Positions 1 to 12,591 of a stretch of 64,000 nt of DNA are shown here, one piece after another. The position numbers and the translations under genes are program-made. Below the pieces are notes generated by a model, which was not told the origin of the DNA, ran no database searches, and saw nothing but the letters and a program-made list of their open reading frames with translations. Source of the stretch: Allolobophora icterica (Eukaryota; Annelida; Clitellata; Crassiclitellata; Lumbricidae); the NCBI GenBank assembly GCA_963556255.1, contig OY744608.1, forward strand, positions 10,802,449 to 10,866,448, written 5' to 3'. Each line of letters begins with the position of its first letter. Position 1 is the first letter of the stretch.

Positions 1-950
1 CGTGCATGTCGCATGCGGGGCACCTGCGTGTACCCTCAGCCCGTCAGTGGGTCAGGTAAATTGCAATTCGCACAGAGTACAATAAGAATCAACAACCTTC
101 AGTGGACTTCGCAATTATCATTGTAATGGCGCTGAGTGAAAGTCATAAGGCAAACACAACATACTTAACTATACACACAGAGTATTGCAGTGAAGGTTTA
201 TAGAGCCAACATACTTGTTTAGATGGCTCTATGGAAGCACCTTAAAAGCGAGGTTCTGAGGTAGAAGGAAACCTTGACTGAGGCGCACACATGACCACGG
301 TAATCGAACGACAGGTCAAGATCTATTTTGACGATTTTTTAAACATCCGATTTGCGTTGGTAGTCAGTTTCCGTCCAACGGACGGCTGAGTTGGCACCAA
401 TGGCGCTGCATTCAACCCTTCCAAGTGCTAACCGGGTTCAATGCTGTTTAATTGAACTGTCTCTGTGTGCACATGCATCGTATTTCCACGGCGTCGAATG
501 ACTTTGTGTATCTTATACAGTGGTATATGATCAATGGTCGGGTCAAATGGGGCAATGAACTGGCGCCCTGGGATCATTTAGACATCCAGTCGATTATGAA
601 TAATTAACACTAAACTGCATTAAAATATAAAACCCGACAGAAATTCATTGGCTGGAGGGATATACGCAAATGAAGACAACCCAATAACTCCTTATTGCGC
701 CGCTACATTGTATCATATTGTATTACACCCCAAATCCGGTTCTTCACCGTCCTTCGTAATCCACCCTGTGCGATTATATCAATTTCTATGGCAGACGCTC
801 GGCATCATCTGGGGCTGTTGGACCGTCCCAGTGGGGCGTCTACCATCGCCCTTTGGCCACTCCGAGACCCACGAACACCTCGCCCTCATCTCTCAAGTCA
901 ATCCAAAGAGTCTGTTTCTGTGGTCATTGAGATCTAACTGCATCTCAAGA
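1..950. other. No gene recognised
   Basis: Unique-looking sequence with only short random reading frames and no splice-bounded exon that I can support. Nothing here resembles a known domain. Confidence 0.5.
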
Positions 951-959
951 CTTCCTCTC

Positions 960-1255
960 AGCCTCTGAAGTCGCAATAAAGAAGAGGCAGCCATCATGGC
1001 ATGGGTATGAAATGCTAGCGACTTCGTTTTGCTTAACCTCGGCATATGAGGACGGGTTTTCAGTCCTCTCCCTCGCCGCCTGATCGTCCCACTGACAGTG
1101 TACGGTCGATGTACTCATTATAGCTGAGTTCACTAGATGAAGCAACTGGATCAGAAATCTTACACAGTCTCTCTTACCATGGCGAGGATTTGAACCTCCG
1201 ACCTCTCGGTTGAGGGTCCATCACGAAGATCACTACAGACAACCTGACCCCCCTT
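960..1255 (-). repeat. tRNA-derived SINE, family B
   Basis: Read on the minus strand, a tRNA-like head (about 1255-1180) carries a B-box-like GGTTCAAATCC. It is followed by a body that recurs at 4.2-4.5 kb and 7.35-7.47 kb, with shared core words CTGTCAGTGGGACGATC and CATATGCCGAG. The body ends near a CAATAAAG-like tail at the low-coordinate side. The shared body and pol III box place this as a SINE; family naming is mine. Confidence 0.6.
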
Positions 1256-1499
1256 AAACGCCACCGCATACGTACCTTCTCCGCCAATCCAGTGTGGGAA
1301 TTGTAGAAAAAAGACTGGGGCTGTACATTTATCCGTATTTTGCAAACTGATGTCAACGAAATTTGAAAGCAGCTGATTTCAACGCTATAACAGTTTTGCA
1401 AGTCAGACTCGAATCAAGTCAATTCCTTTGTTGAGGAAATTCAAAAATGCATACATGATACACCATGGAAATGTCTTCTCTTTGTCAGAGACTCAGAGT

Positions 1500-1655
1500 C
1501 AAATAATGCTAAATCACATTAGCTCAATTGAGGGGGTTGGACACAACCCCTCTGGGGGATGTGCAATGAAGACTTAACTGTGTGGGTCCTAAGAAAGACT
1601 GGGGTTTGAACTCCCCAACCTCTTGACAATTCCCACCCTGCGCCCCTCCCATGGC
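1500..1655 (+). repeat. Dispersed repeat family F
   Basis: Shares GTGTGCAATGAAG/GGATGTGCAATGAAG, CCTAAGAAAGACT and a GAGGGGGTTGG block with 27.79-28.02 kb, and in inverse orientation with 14.53-14.68 kb. No coding capacity is seen. The class of element is unknown. Confidence 0.55.
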
Positions 1656-2029
1656 ACGCTATGACAGTTTCTGAAATAATGTGCATAATAAACTATGCTA
1701 TAACTTCCCTTCGTCTAAGCTCACCAGACACACTATAACGCCCGAAATGAATGTCTGCTGGTGGCACACACCGTGTAATGAATTTGTAGTATAATTAAAC
1801 ATTTATGTAGCGCCCTCTCGAAGATGCTCGCCGCCAACATATTATTTTATCGATATTTTAAAACTGTGTATTGAATTTATTACGCGCACAAAATAAGTAA
1901 ATCTGATTGCGAAGCGCGAGACAATAATGCGCAAGCAGTTTTTCAGGTTCGTCTCGCAGTTTGCTGAGCAGGCTCGAAGCCGTAATCGTTCGATTATAAA
2001 CCTGCTGCTCTGCCGAACAGACCAGCATG

Positions 2030-2185
2030 AATGGATGGAAGGAAGGAAGGAAGGAAGGATGGATGGATGGATGGATGGATGGATGGATGGAAGGAAGGAA
2101 GGAAGGATGGATGGATGGATGGATGGATGGATGGATGGATGGATGGATGGATGGATGGATGGATGGATGGATAGATGGATTGATT
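2030..2185. repeat. Tetranucleotide microsatellite (GGAA/GGAT)n
   Basis: Alternating blocks of GGAA and GGAT repeats. The apparent MDGWMDGW protein read through it is a product of the repeat, not a gene. A complementary-sense CCTT/CATC tract lies at about 2575-2740. Confidence 0.95.
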
Positions 2186-2224
2186 GAAAGAAGAAAGGTT
2201 GGAATGAAGGATGGATGGCGGGAT

Positions 2225-2320
2225 TTTAGAATCTACCGTCGAGAGGAGACTCTAACCCGTACTCTCAAGTCTCAACGCGTCAAGGTGAGCGCCCTAACCA
2301 ATCGGCCACGGTCTTTGCTC
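2225..2320 (-). repeat. tRNA-like SINE head, family C
   Basis: The minus strand reads GCCGATTGGTTAGGGCGC (A-box-like) and later GGGTTAGAGTC (B-box-like) at tRNA spacing. The same head type is present at 11.6 kb and 22.1 kb. Probably a SINE fragment rather than a functional tRNA gene: the acceptor stem is not closed and there is no normal anticodon arm. Confidence 0.45.
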
Positions 2321-3409
2321 TCGTCGTCTGCATCATCAGCCGGGTTTAGTGACTCTGAGATGGACGTCCTCACCTTTCTGCCCTTCGATCCTCTTCCCTT
2401 CCCTTCTTCTTCCATCTTTCGTTTCATCGGTGCCACTCCTTCGTGCGTGGGTCATGAATAAACAGGACCGCCGACGGAGGAGCAGACGATGATGCTCCTG
2501 CCTCAGCAGCCGACGAAGATGCTGTCGTGACTCAGATGAACGCGACAGTCTTTCTCTCGCAACGACGAGGGTCCTTCAATCCATCCTTACATCCTTCAAT
2601 CCATGCCTGCATCGATCCTTCCTTCATTCCATCCTTTCTTCCTTCCTTCCACCCAACCATCCATCCTTCTTTCAGTCCATGCATACATGCATGCATACAT
2701 CCTTCCTTCCTTCCTTCCATCCAACCATCCATCACGGATACAGCGACAGACCTTTCGCCCTGTCCACACTCGCCGCCCGACAGCACCCCCTCACCGACCC
2801 GGACAACACTCAGAGGACGCTGAGTCGTGATAAATAATTACAAAGGAGGAACAAAACGAACAGTCTCCTGTTCCGACCGACGACAAAAGGGAGCGCTTCC
2901 TGCTCAACGGAGAAGGGATCTTTCATTATCAAATCGCACACGTCTCAATATACTGTCGTTAATTAGAGCGCCCGCTATGACGCGAGGTCGGCGCTGAGGA
3001 AGAGGAAGACGAGGACGAGGAGGAGTAGGAGGAGTGGGAGGAGATGGAGAAGGAGGAGACATAAGAGGGAAGAGGGAAGGAGGTAGGGAGACCATCGACT
3101 GCCCTTAGATCACCACACCCTGTGATTAACTTAATATTATCGTTCGAGATAAAACAGAGAGAAATTCGCTTCGTACGGAAAACAGGTGCACTGCTCAAGA
3201 CCGACCAGCACCAAACTGGACCGACCCAACAACAATCCCTAATGGGAGGTTCCCTCGACATGATATCGACCATCACCCCCTCCGCCGTTCTCTGTGTCCC
3301 TCCCCCCATCCCCCGCCACCGGAAGAAAGTCATTCATCTAGGGCTATCAAGGAATTCCGGCAATCAGTTTATAATGCATTGGTTGGCTTTGTCTCTCGGT
3401 AAGTAAGTC

Positions 3410-4091
3410 TTCTTTATGTTCTCTGCCCATTGGCAGGTTCGTATGACCAATGACGCCATCGTTCTCTGTCTTGTGCTCTTCTCTTCAGTCCACTGTATCC
3501 TTCTTCTTTTGTCATCATCCAGTCTAGCAGCATTGCCCTCGGTCTTCCTCGCGTCTTTCTCCCCTCCATCCTTCCCTCCATGATGTCTCTTAGCAGTGTC
3601 TCACTCCTTAGGATGTGCCCGATCCATTTCCTTTGTCGTCCGCGTATAGTACTTATGAGTGATCTTTGTTCTTCTACCATTTGCAGGATTTCCTCGTTCG
3701 TCCTCCGTTCCACCCAGCTAACTCTCTCCATTCTGCGCCACACCCACATCTCGAAGGCCTCCAATCTTTTTATGTCGTCCTTCCTCATTGTCCATGTCTC
3801 GGAGCCGTACAGCACCACACTCCACACCAGTGTCTTCACCATTCTCTTCTTTAGATTCTTGCTTAAGGTTCCTCTCATCAGCTCTCCTCTTTTGTAAAAT
3901 GCATCTTTTCCCATGGATATTCTTCTTTTTATTTCCTCGTGGCATCTTGCATCGTCTGTGATCACACTTCCTAGATAGCAAAACTTCTCCACCTGTTCTA
4001 TTTCTTGTCCGTTTAGTGTGATCTTTATTGTTTGTGGTATTATACCGCTTCTCTTGTTTATCTTCATTACCTTTGTCTTCTTTACGTTTAT
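3410..4091 (-). pseudogene. RTE-like non-LTR retrotransposon, 5'-truncated 3' end
   Basis: A 217-codon open frame (4067-3414) reads like the C-terminal part of an RTE-type reverse transcriptase polyprotein: residues [11 protein letters not shown], then [13 protein letters not shown] ([11 protein letters not shown]) and [16 protein letters not shown], a combination found downstream of the RT catalytic core in RTE and related elements. The endonuclease and the catalytic YxDD core are absent, as expected for 5' truncation during target-primed insertion. On the minus strand the frame runs into AACATAAAGAAG and then ACTTACTTAC, the short tandem tail type also seen at 15.55, 32.55 and 34.01 kb. TAAGTAAGT occurs at both edges (about 3400 and 4092) and may be a target duplication or simply the tail sequence. 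Not a host gene. Confidence 0.75.
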
Positions 4092-4222
4092 TAAGTAAGT
4101 AGAGGTGAGTATCTCGGCTTCTAAGAAAGCTACTGTGTAAGCACCGTTAATGATATGAGATTATGTTTGGTAATGTAATTTCATGTAATGTGATGAAATT
4201 AACTGCAGAAACTGTTTTTCAG

Positions 4223-4500
4223 AATGTGATAGTCTATTGGTTAGCGTGCTGCAACTTCGACCAAAAGGACGGGTTTCGAATCCCGCCCAGGCCAGAAATG
4301 TGCTCGAGATTCTACTCCACATCCGCTGCTTAGAGAACTGAGGTATGATTTGTATATTGAACGCAAACTGTCAGTGGGACGATCTGACAGTGAAGGAGAG
4401 GACTGGTCACCGCCTTCATATGCCGAGACTAAGAAAAATGAGGTCGCTAACACTTCATACTCATGGTTACCTCTCATGGCTTAAGGGACTGCGCTTCTTC
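4223..4500 (+). repeat. tRNA-derived SINE, family B (plus copy)
   Basis: The tRNA-like head has TTGGTTAGCGTGCTGC and a B box GTTTCGAATCCC. The body is shared with the copies at 0.96-1.26 kb (minus) and 7.35-7.47 kb. Confidence 0.65.
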
Positions 4501-5925
4501 CTTTTCTTCTATTTTAGTTTAGCCTATTGTTGGTTAATTTGCTATGTTCTAGGTTGCTCTTTTTTTAGAAGAGGTAGGAATCTCTCTCAGTCTTTTCTAT
4601 TTTGCACTAAATTATTGCCCGTCTTAAGATGGTTTAAAAACAATTTGAAAATGTGAGTCATTAAAACAAAAACGTAACGTAAGAAATTTCTCTTTGTTTA
4701 TATTATTAATTGTCTAGGCCTGCTACCCGAATAATATCGTTCCCGGATGCGTGGCTCCAATAGCTGGGAAGATCATTGCCCGTCCTGAGACGGTCTAAAA
4801 AGAATTTTCAATTTCAATTTTTTTCAATTTCAACTCATTTTATTGATCCGAATTTAGTACAAAAGTACAGTAGGCACCAATCGGAATGTTGAAAATGTAA
4901 ATTGGCCCATTTAAACCCGTTAAGCTTGTTCGTTTCAGCCTGTTCGCCACCTAAGTAAATTACTTTAAGCCAGTTTTAAGCCGTTAGTTTAAAAGAGCAG
5001 GCCTTGACGGTATGCTTAACTTTACGTTGAATGAAGTGCGAAAGAACGTCCGTTTGAATGTTGTCATTTGTAAACAGTGACGTCATTGGTCATGAATATT
5101 CATTAGTTGAAAACGGCCAATGAGAGGAACGTAACAGAAAGTTCACATGATGACTGGCCATGGCTTCATGACATTTCTGTTAGTCTATATTATTAACTAA
5201 CCTAGTCTGAAAAGGTCATTCTATTAACTAGAATTTTCTACCACTGTATTGCATTTATCGCATTCTATAGTGTTGCATTGTATTGTATGAATATTATTGT
5301 ATTGAAATAAATTCACTCCAATACAGTTCAATTCTATTCCGATCTATTTTAGTAATCAAGAACATCCGATGGCTGCCATGAGAACTGGAGCCATAAGAGA
5401 GAATTTGAAATCAGTCGAGTGGATGTAACTTTCTCCGACCAGAATTCCAACAGTGATCAAGTCCGCATTTCTTCATCACTCCAAAGGTCAAGTCTTCTAA
5501 ACTGTAAACTGCTTTGGGTCATACATAATCGTCCGTATACGAACTCTATAATATCCGACGCAATAAAAGCGCTCTGTTCAAATGGAACAATTGACTACAA
5601 GTAATTAGGGTAAATAGGTCGCGGGGTGATCTGGTGAGAGGCTCGGTTTGGTTTGAAAATTAGGGGTTAATCAAATCCTAGACGTCGATTCCTCATGCAG
5701 GGTAAAATTGTTCTTTGTTGCCACTCCTTGGGGTACTCGGCTGCTCGTGTGGTTTATTTCCTTGTCTGGTCGGGCTGCGAAGACTTCAGCGGCATTCTAA
5801 AACGACAATTTACAGTATTTTTTTAAACGAGGTAAGTGTAATCCCTCAGGAATCAAACAATCAAAAGAGTATTGCGAGAATGATCGGAATCTGGAAAATC
5901 AGATCTCGTCTTCCCATCATCAGTG
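4500..5925. other. No gene recognised; AT-rich sequence
   Basis: Contains TATTGTATTG-like strings around 5250-5300 and short frames only. The block at 5060-5130 has CCAAT-type motifs (CATTGG, GGCCAATGAG), but no coding exon follows that I can support. Confidence 0.4.
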
Positions 5926-5933
5926 AACGTGCC

Positions 5934-5952
5934 CACTACTACAACTACTACA

Positions 5953-6037
<85 letters not shown>

Positions 6038-6049
6038 CTACTACTACTC

Positions 6050-6141
<92 letters not shown>

Positions 6142-6209
6142 GCTACTACTACTACTACTACTACTACCATTGCTACCGCCGCCACCGCCGCCACCACCAC
6201 CACCACCAC

Positions 6210-6243
<34 letters not shown>

Positions 6244-6270
6244 GCCACCACCACCACCACCACCACCATT
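5934..6270. repeat. Trinucleotide microsatellite (ACT)n then (ACC/GCC)n
   Basis: About 340 bp of TAC/ACT units grading into ACC and GCC units. The long Tyr, Thr and Val frames through it are artefacts. Confidence 0.95.
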
Positions 6271-6694
6271 ACTACTACTGGGCCTTCAATAACCAGATAC
6301 CGATATCATGCTAATTTATACATCCACCTCAAGAGAGCGGGTAGCTGGAAAAGCTCCGTCTTCATCCGCCGATTGAGCGAGGGCAAACGGAAGGGGATCG
6401 ATCCGCAATGAATTCCATCGATGTGGACCAGTAAGGGAAATTGTACGGAAACCACAAGATTTTTTATCGTAATTTGGATAAAACAGTTCACATTGGATGT
6501 AGCAAAAGTCATCAGAGACAATTAATTAATGGAGACACCATACCACAACTTAAGCATCGCAGACAAATAAATGGATGGATGGATCCAGAGTTTAACGACA
6601 GCTTTTGTCAACAAAGGCCGTTGGCGTCAACTGAAATTATATTTGGCATATTACAGCTCATATTACAGCTCAAATAAATGTAAATTTAATTTAA

Positions 6695-6830
6695 TTTATA
6701 CGTTTTTATATAGCGACCGTATTGGATCTCAATCCTGATTTTCAATGAATTGATCGGGTGAGATCCTTAACTACCAACATGGCTCAGCGCTTTGTGGTAC
6801 CCTGGTATCGTGCGTTAGTGTTTCTGGTGT
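6695..6830 (-). repeat. SINE family D, partial
   Basis: Carries TTTTTATATAGCGACC and CAATGAATTGATCGGGTGAG, shared with copies at 31.54, 34.27 and 49.82 kb. Orientation is assigned from the tRNA-like head visible in the 31.5-kb copy. Confidence 0.6.
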
Positions 6831-6904
6831 ATTGTATTATATTGTATTGTATTTCAACATTTGAAAAGCATCTCTAGTAGGGTGAACCGTGTCATGATAA
6901 TAGG

Positions 6905-7230
6905 CCCTAATAGGCCCTAATAATAATAATCTTCGTTTAATATTTTCAAACTGACAATTACGCAGTATGATTACAAATCAGTTTGAACGGATGATCACAA
7001 GTTATTACAGGAGTCGAATTTTAACTGTATACGGCAGCCTTGCAAGGCGCCCATCACGTCCTACATCTCATTTTCACTTGCGAATTGATAGGCTGAGTGT
7101 ACCTTGGGAGGGTTACGGGAGGCGATCCCGCTACCTACTGCACTTGACGCCAGTGATGTTACCACTACTCTATGGACCCCCCCCCATGTGTACCACTGGG
7201 GGGGGGGTACTATTACAAGTTTGGACGAGT
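6905..7230 (-). repeat. SINE family E with (AAT)n end
   Basis: Begins with TAATAATAATC, contains TTCAAACTGACA and GGCAGCCTTGCAAGGCGCC, and ends in a GCCAGTGATGTTACCACTAC block. The same order is found at 27.34-27.78 kb and 39.31-39.58 kb. On the minus strand the 39.5-kb copy has a tRNA B-box-like GATCGATTCCC. Confidence 0.6.
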
Positions 7231-7349
7231 CTAATGGTTTTACGTCCTGGACTGTCGACCCATGCAGAAAGTCAAATGTCTCCGCTTGGGCAGACAGATG
7301 TTTTAAGATTTATGCGCTACTGGCGCTCTCTAGCGAACTCAACTGTCAA

Positions 7350-7465
7350 ATGAGTAGAGTGACCATACGCTGTCGGTGGAGAGATCAGAGGACGAGGGAG
7401 AGGATAGACAAAACGCGCTCATTGGTCGAGGCTAAGAAAGCTATTATGGTTGCCTCTCGGGAAGC
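7350..7465 (+). repeat. SINE family B, partial divergent copy
   Basis: CTGTCGGTGGAGAGATCAG, GGGAGAGGATAGA, GAGGCTAAGAAAG and GGTTGCCTCTC match the order of blocks in the 4.2-kb copy with many substitutions. Confidence 0.45.
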
Positions 7466-7698
7466 AGCAATAGGCCTATGTGACGATGGCAAACCTCAGT
7501 ATTTCTCGTATGCATACATACATGTAGGCCTATGTGTGTGTATGTATGTATGCATGTATGTATGCATGTATATGCAGTCTTAAGGGACTGTTCCAAGCCT
7601 TCTACAAGGGGCCTTCAGACGCTGAGCATTCTCCATAGGTTTGACCACAGGAATAGACGCGGTGGATCGACCATTCTTCGGGAGAGGTGAGTCTAGAG

Positions 7699-8020
7699 CA
7701 GAGGTGCAAAAACTAAGTTTTTTTAAGGTGAAAAGTTTTTTGGGGTATGGTTTTTTGTTGTTTTGGTTTTTTGTTTATAAGATTTCAGATTTCGGACCAT
7801 AAAAATCATAAAACTGGCATGAATAAGAGCTCCAACTCAGTTTAATTTAGGCCTACTTACGATTTCCGAAATAAAATTCATTAAATCAATGTTATTAAAA
7901 TAACTTCTACAAGAATTAGACATTTAAAAACCCCAAAAACAAATTTTGTGGTTTTCTTGTTTTTTGTTGTTGTTTTTTAGACAAAAAGCGTCAAAAAACA
8001 AAAAAAACTGTTCAACTCTG
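7699..8020. mobile_element. hAT-like MITE, degraded
   Basis: Left end CAGAGGTGCAAAAACT and right end (inverted) CAGAGTTGAACAGTTT form an imperfect terminal inverted repeat. The flanks GTCTAGAG and GTCGAGAC match at 6 of 8 positions, which fits an aged 8-bp duplication. The interior is T/G-rich (TTTTTTGTTG) and then A-rich, with no coding capacity. Confidence 0.45.
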
Positions 8021-8189
8021 GTCGAGACTCGAGAGTCCGTGAGCGAGGAAGATGGTCAACTGCGTATAAAAGTGCCTCCATCTATCGACTAACACAGCTG
8101 CAATCAGTTCAATAACCATCACAAAGAGAGCTGCGCAAAAACCTGAATAAGAATAGCAGTGGCTAATTTCCTGTAGGAACAAACAAGAC

Positions 8190-8385
8190 CATGATCTAGG
8201 GGCGGCACATTTCAGAGGGCGCTAAAACTTAAAATTTAAAATTGAAGTCTAAGTTTAACTTAAAACTGCGAGATAAACAAAAAATAGATATTACTATGGT
8301 GATATTAGATAGAGTTGAAACTAAGTTATTTGGACACCAGTATTAGGACAGGCACAAAAACTTGATCTAGAGGCGGCAGAATATC
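8190..8385. repeat. AT-rich dispersed repeat related to 24.46-24.68 kb
   Basis: Both loci share a ggaggcgg/gggcg-cTAAAAC start, an AT-rich middle and a GACACCAG/GACGCCAAT end. The relation is weak and read by eye. Confidence 0.3.
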
Positions 8386-8794
8386 GAACCCGTTTCTTCT
8401 GCTAGTTGTTGGTTAACCGTTAACGATTTCAATTTCATACCTGTGAAACACTTCTCACCGGTATCAGTAAGAGAGTAATTAGTTATCGAAAGTACCTTGA
8501 CACATGGATGCATACAGACTCAGGCACAATTACTAATTTGGTTAGTCTCCGCATATTAGTAATTGTAGAGAGGATTGTTACCCAATTTTGCATTTGCTTT
8601 CGCAGCGGAAGTAGGTCTTCTTGTCGTGGTACATACAGAGTCCAATGCAAAAGGCCATCGCTCGGTCTTGGAAGGTTACGCTGCAATGAGACAATCGCAC
8701 TGCATATTTGTACAAAGAGTTTTTCTTTTATTGTACACTCGAGGTAGTAATACAATACCTCCAGACTTAAAATCACTAAAGAACAGAGAAAAGT

Positions 8795-8850
8795 ACCTAC
8801 TGCTCTTCACGCCAGTGATGTTACCACTACTCTATCGACCCCCTCCAAGA
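8795..8850 (-). repeat. SINE family E head fragment
   Basis: CACGCCAGTGATGTTACCACTACTCTA is nearly identical to the 7.15-kb and 27.74-kb copies; listed as a fragment because only this end is present. The stretch from 8850 to 9650 holds no gene that I recognise. Confidence 0.5.
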
Positions 8851-9653
8851 ACTGTGCCTTGGATACTCTCCTTCTCCAGACAATATCCACTCTTCCGCAG
8901 CACATGCCCGAAATATGGAAGCTTCCTCTGCTTGATCAATCTGAGTATATACTCCTTTCAACTCCAGCAGAAGTGATATAACTTGACTACTATAAGGTAT
9001 TCAAGAAATCCTTCACCGAAGGGTTCTATTGAATGTCAAGAGGGAAAGCAACTACGTAAGCAAGCAAGAAAAATAAGTAGAAAGAAAGAAAGAATGAATG
9101 AAAGAATCAATGAATAAGTCCTTCTGTGAGTTAGTGAGTGCATCATTGCATGATTAATTGATTGATTGATTGATTGATTGATCGATTGATCGATCGATTA
9201 ATTGATTGATTGATTGATGGGCTTATAAATGTGAGACTTACTATATTTCTCGTTTGTGCCTTGGTTCTTGGAGCAAAGAACTGTCAATGACATCAGTACT
9301 CGTTGCCTGACATTAACAGACAATGACAAGGATGGTTCACATTGTACACAAGGACACAAATGTGCCTGCATACAATTATTTGCTAACTCAAAATACTAAC
9401 AGGCATCTACAGGTTCCACTAACAGCCAGGGTCACTCAATTTCTTTTACGGATTTCAAGGCGAAATTTGTAACAGTTCCGAAATACTACAGATGTTGTTA
9501 AAGGTGCAAATGCAATATTCTGTTAAAAGCTCTTTTTTAAACATTAGCCCAATATGGACACAAATTTAAATTTTACATGATTTCTAAATGTGTACACAAT
9601 ATGTAACCTGGTTTACATATCAGGCAAAGAATTTCACAGGCAAAGAATTCCAC

Positions 9654-9792
<139 letters not shown>

Positions 9793-10280
9793 ACACCACT
9801 GCTACACAGTCACATGTAGGGCCCATATTTTGGAGTAGCACATGTTATATTTGAGACCATTTCTTTCCAGCTGAAGTACGAATCAATGTACGGCAAAAAT
9901 TTACATCTAACTCGAATAATTTGCACATTCATGATGTTTACATAGAATTATACCGATATGTATACTGTTTACATAAACAAATATAGGCCTATCAACATGC
10001 ACAAAGATACTCAACAGAACATACACACTTACATGTTTGCAAACACATACAGAACTGAATACATACACAAATACATAAGCGAAAATACACACATACCCGT
10101 AAACAAACAAGCACGTACATAGAAAGAAACAGAGGCGCAGAGAAGAAATTAAACTGCAAGCATTAGAAAGTTCAACAGCAATGATGCTCAATTCTTGCTT
10201 CTTCCCTCCTTTAGCCGACAGAAAGACTTCCGAGCATACAGAGGAAATTAATCAGCCGATGACTATAAGAATGCATTTCC

Positions 10281-10283
<3 letters not shown>

Positions 10284-10339
<56 letters not shown>

Positions 10340-10470
10340 ACATCCACAGTTGGTATATATATATTATCATCGTAATATATATATACGACTATATATATAT
10401 ATATATATTTATCCACAATTGGTATATATATCCACAATTGGTATATATATATATATTATCATCGTAATTA
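10284..10470. repeat. (TA)n microsatellite with embedded duplicated block
   Basis: An AT dinucleotide run followed by a roughly 70-bp unit with CCACAGTTGGTATATA and TATTATCATCGTAAT, present twice (about 10338-10372 and 10411-10468). Confidence 0.85.
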
Positions 10471-10695
10471 GTTCTTAACGCCAGCCACTTGGTGGCGATC
10501 GGTGCGAATAAATGTACCCCATTTTCTCTCTTTTTTTACTCCACTTCTCCTCCCATATATTTAGTCTAAGTTTTTATTGTGGCTTTGTTTATATTTTCTG
10601 TCCAAAGCATTTTTGATTTCTTCTTTTGTATCTTTTTCTCTCGATTCTAGCGTTCAGTTCTTGTGTTGGACAGTTGACATTTTATCCACTTGGAC

Positions 10696-10965
10696 CAGTG
10701 CTTTTTTTCAGCCGGAACGGGCCTGTACGACGTTCCGGCACCTTTTTTCAGGCACTAAAAAATAATTTAATTATTTTAATAATAAAAACAATAATTTAGT
10801 TGTTTTAATTTAATTTCATTGTTGTGAACTGTTTTAAGTGTTTATTGAGACCCCACCCAACCCCCCCCAATCCCGTTGTTCACGAGATTTTAACCCACCC
10901 ATAAGTACTCCGTTCCGGAACCGATTGTTCCGTTCCGAAACCTTTTTTCCCAGAAAAAAGCACTG
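10696..10965. mobile_element. hAT-like MITE 1
   Basis: Terminal inverted repeats CAGTGCTTTTTT (12 bp, exact) bound a 270-bp non-coding element. An exact 8-bp target duplication ACTTGGAC lies at 10688-10695 and 10966-10973. The interior has GTTCCG/CGGAAC motifs near both ends. CAGTG termini plus an 8-bp duplication are the classic signature of the hAT superfamily; there is no transposase. Confidence 0.9.
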
Positions 10966-10974
10966 ACTTGGACA

Positions 10975-11585
10975 AACCATATACGTACATTATATAATAA
11001 ATAATATATGCCTTTACATTTCTACATAATATGTAAATAAAACCCAGTTATCAGAGGCGCATCCGGGATTTGCACTTGCGTGGAACGAAGGAGAGTTAAA
11101 AGTGGGTCTTGGCGTGTAATAAAATATCAATTACGTAAAACGCTCGGTCGCCAAGCCAAACGTCCTTCACGGCCCATCCAATCTGACTCAGCCCCTGCAT
11201 ATGTCGTAGCCTAATCGTAATCTCGAGGTTTCTACAGCACCCCAAAAATGAGGTCGTGGGAACCCTGCAGCTTTTTCTCCGGCGCTCAGTCAAAACCAAA
11301 ATCGGTGAGGCAGACATAAGAGTAAGGTTTGATTCTTGGTCGATATCTATGGGTCAGGAGGTAAGCAATGTCAGTGTATGTACATGAGTGTAGTTTAAGT
11401 GTAGTGTAATTGTAGTGTAAGTAGGACTATGTAAGTAAACGCGGAAGGGAAGATAGCATTAGCCAGTTCTTCTCGTAATGATCTTGCAATGGTCTGCCTT
11501 TGACGTGAGGTCGGTCGGTCCTACCAACTGCTAGATATCATCGGATATATAAGATATCATCAGATATGTCATTTTTGTTTGTTTG
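10975..11585. other. No gene recognised
   Basis: Short frames only; a small degenerate TGTAGT/GTAAG repeat lies at about 11380-11430. Confidence 0.4.
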
Positions 11586-11790
11586 AAAAGACGGCTGATT
11601 GGTTTGAGCGCTTGCCTTGCAACGCTGAAAGTGTAGGTTCAAACCGCCAAGAGAGTTGCTGTGTTGGAACCTGAGCAAGTCGATCACGCACAATCTCTCA
11701 GCGCCATCGATTGATGCTCTATCATCAAATAGTGGTGCTTAAATAAAACATGGAAAATAGTTCAGTAAAATAGACGATGAAAGACTCGAC
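11585..11790 (+). repeat. tRNA-derived SINE, family C
   Basis: Head with A-box-like TGATTGGTTTGAGCGC and a B box GGTTCAAACC, followed by CTGTGTTGGAACC and CTCAGCGCCATCGAT. The latter two blocks recur in the 22.4-kb copy. Ends near an AAATAAAACATGG tail. Confidence 0.7.
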
Positions 11791-12170
11791 GGACGACGGT
11801 CTTCCATGGCGGACGGACCGTCGCTTGCTGTGTGAGATATACAGTCACAGATTTTTACCTTCCATCCATATCGATCTCACCTGTCGGGACAGCCGAGTTG
11901 GTAGCAGAAAGGAAACTACAGCTTTTTATTCCGAAAGGAAGTGCGCAAAGTACAGCACACCCGCGCAGAGCTATTAATTCTCCCGCGTTGGTTGCTGAGA
12001 CTCTTGGCCCAAATTAATAGCAGTGGCCTAGTTTTCGTTACAGAGTTGGTGCGCAGCCTCGTTCCTATAACCGGTGACACGAGAAAAACCAGTTACCTCT
12101 ACCAGCGCATTGCTGTTACAAGCTTTATCGCAGTTCCCCTTCCAAGACATTTTATGCTACTCCGCACCTT

Positions 12171-12346
12171 CAGTGCTCGAAATGGACCGGAACGCACCGG
12201 AACGCCGTTCCGGTTCGTCAAGTGAATTAGCGTTCCGTTCCGGTTCGTCAAATGAATTATTGTGGAAAATACTATGAAATTAACGTGAATGCTCCCATAT
12301 CTTTGACTAGCGTTCCGTTTCGTAAAATTTTCCATTTCGAGCACTG
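12171..12346. mobile_element. hAT-like MITE 2
   Basis: Exact 16-bp terminal inverted repeat CAGTGCTCGAAATGGA; exact 8-bp target duplication CGCACCTT (12163-12170 and 12347-12354). The 176-bp interior holds several CCGGAACG/GTTCCG motifs and an internal direct repeat of GTTCCGGTTCGTCAA. Non-coding. Confidence 0.93.
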
Positions 12347-12591
12347 CGCACCTTGAAGAGTTCTAGGCGTTCCAGAGTTTTATTCCCCACCGGAGAATTT
12401 TGCATTCCTGAGGGAACATTGTCTATCTCGGGTAAAAATAACAATGTTAAAATATTATCGCTTATTGGACTGATTACTTGTCGTAATCGTAATCGTAAAC
12501 TCCCAATTTCTAGAGGCGCTATTCGAAGGCTAAGCGCAGTGCACCAGCTTATTCACGAACGCTGCGTCGTGTGAGAGGGGTTGTCCATAGG

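Noticed and set aside
1927..2461. Frames with MDGWMDGW repeats
   Set aside because: Translation of a GGAT/GGAA microsatellite; no independent coding signal.
4223..4300. Functional tRNA gene
   Set aside because: B box is good, but the cloverleaf does not close and the sequence continues into a shared SINE body.
5715..6411. Poly-Tyr, poly-Thr and poly-Val/Ala frames
   Set aside because: Trinucleotide microsatellite read in different frames and strands.
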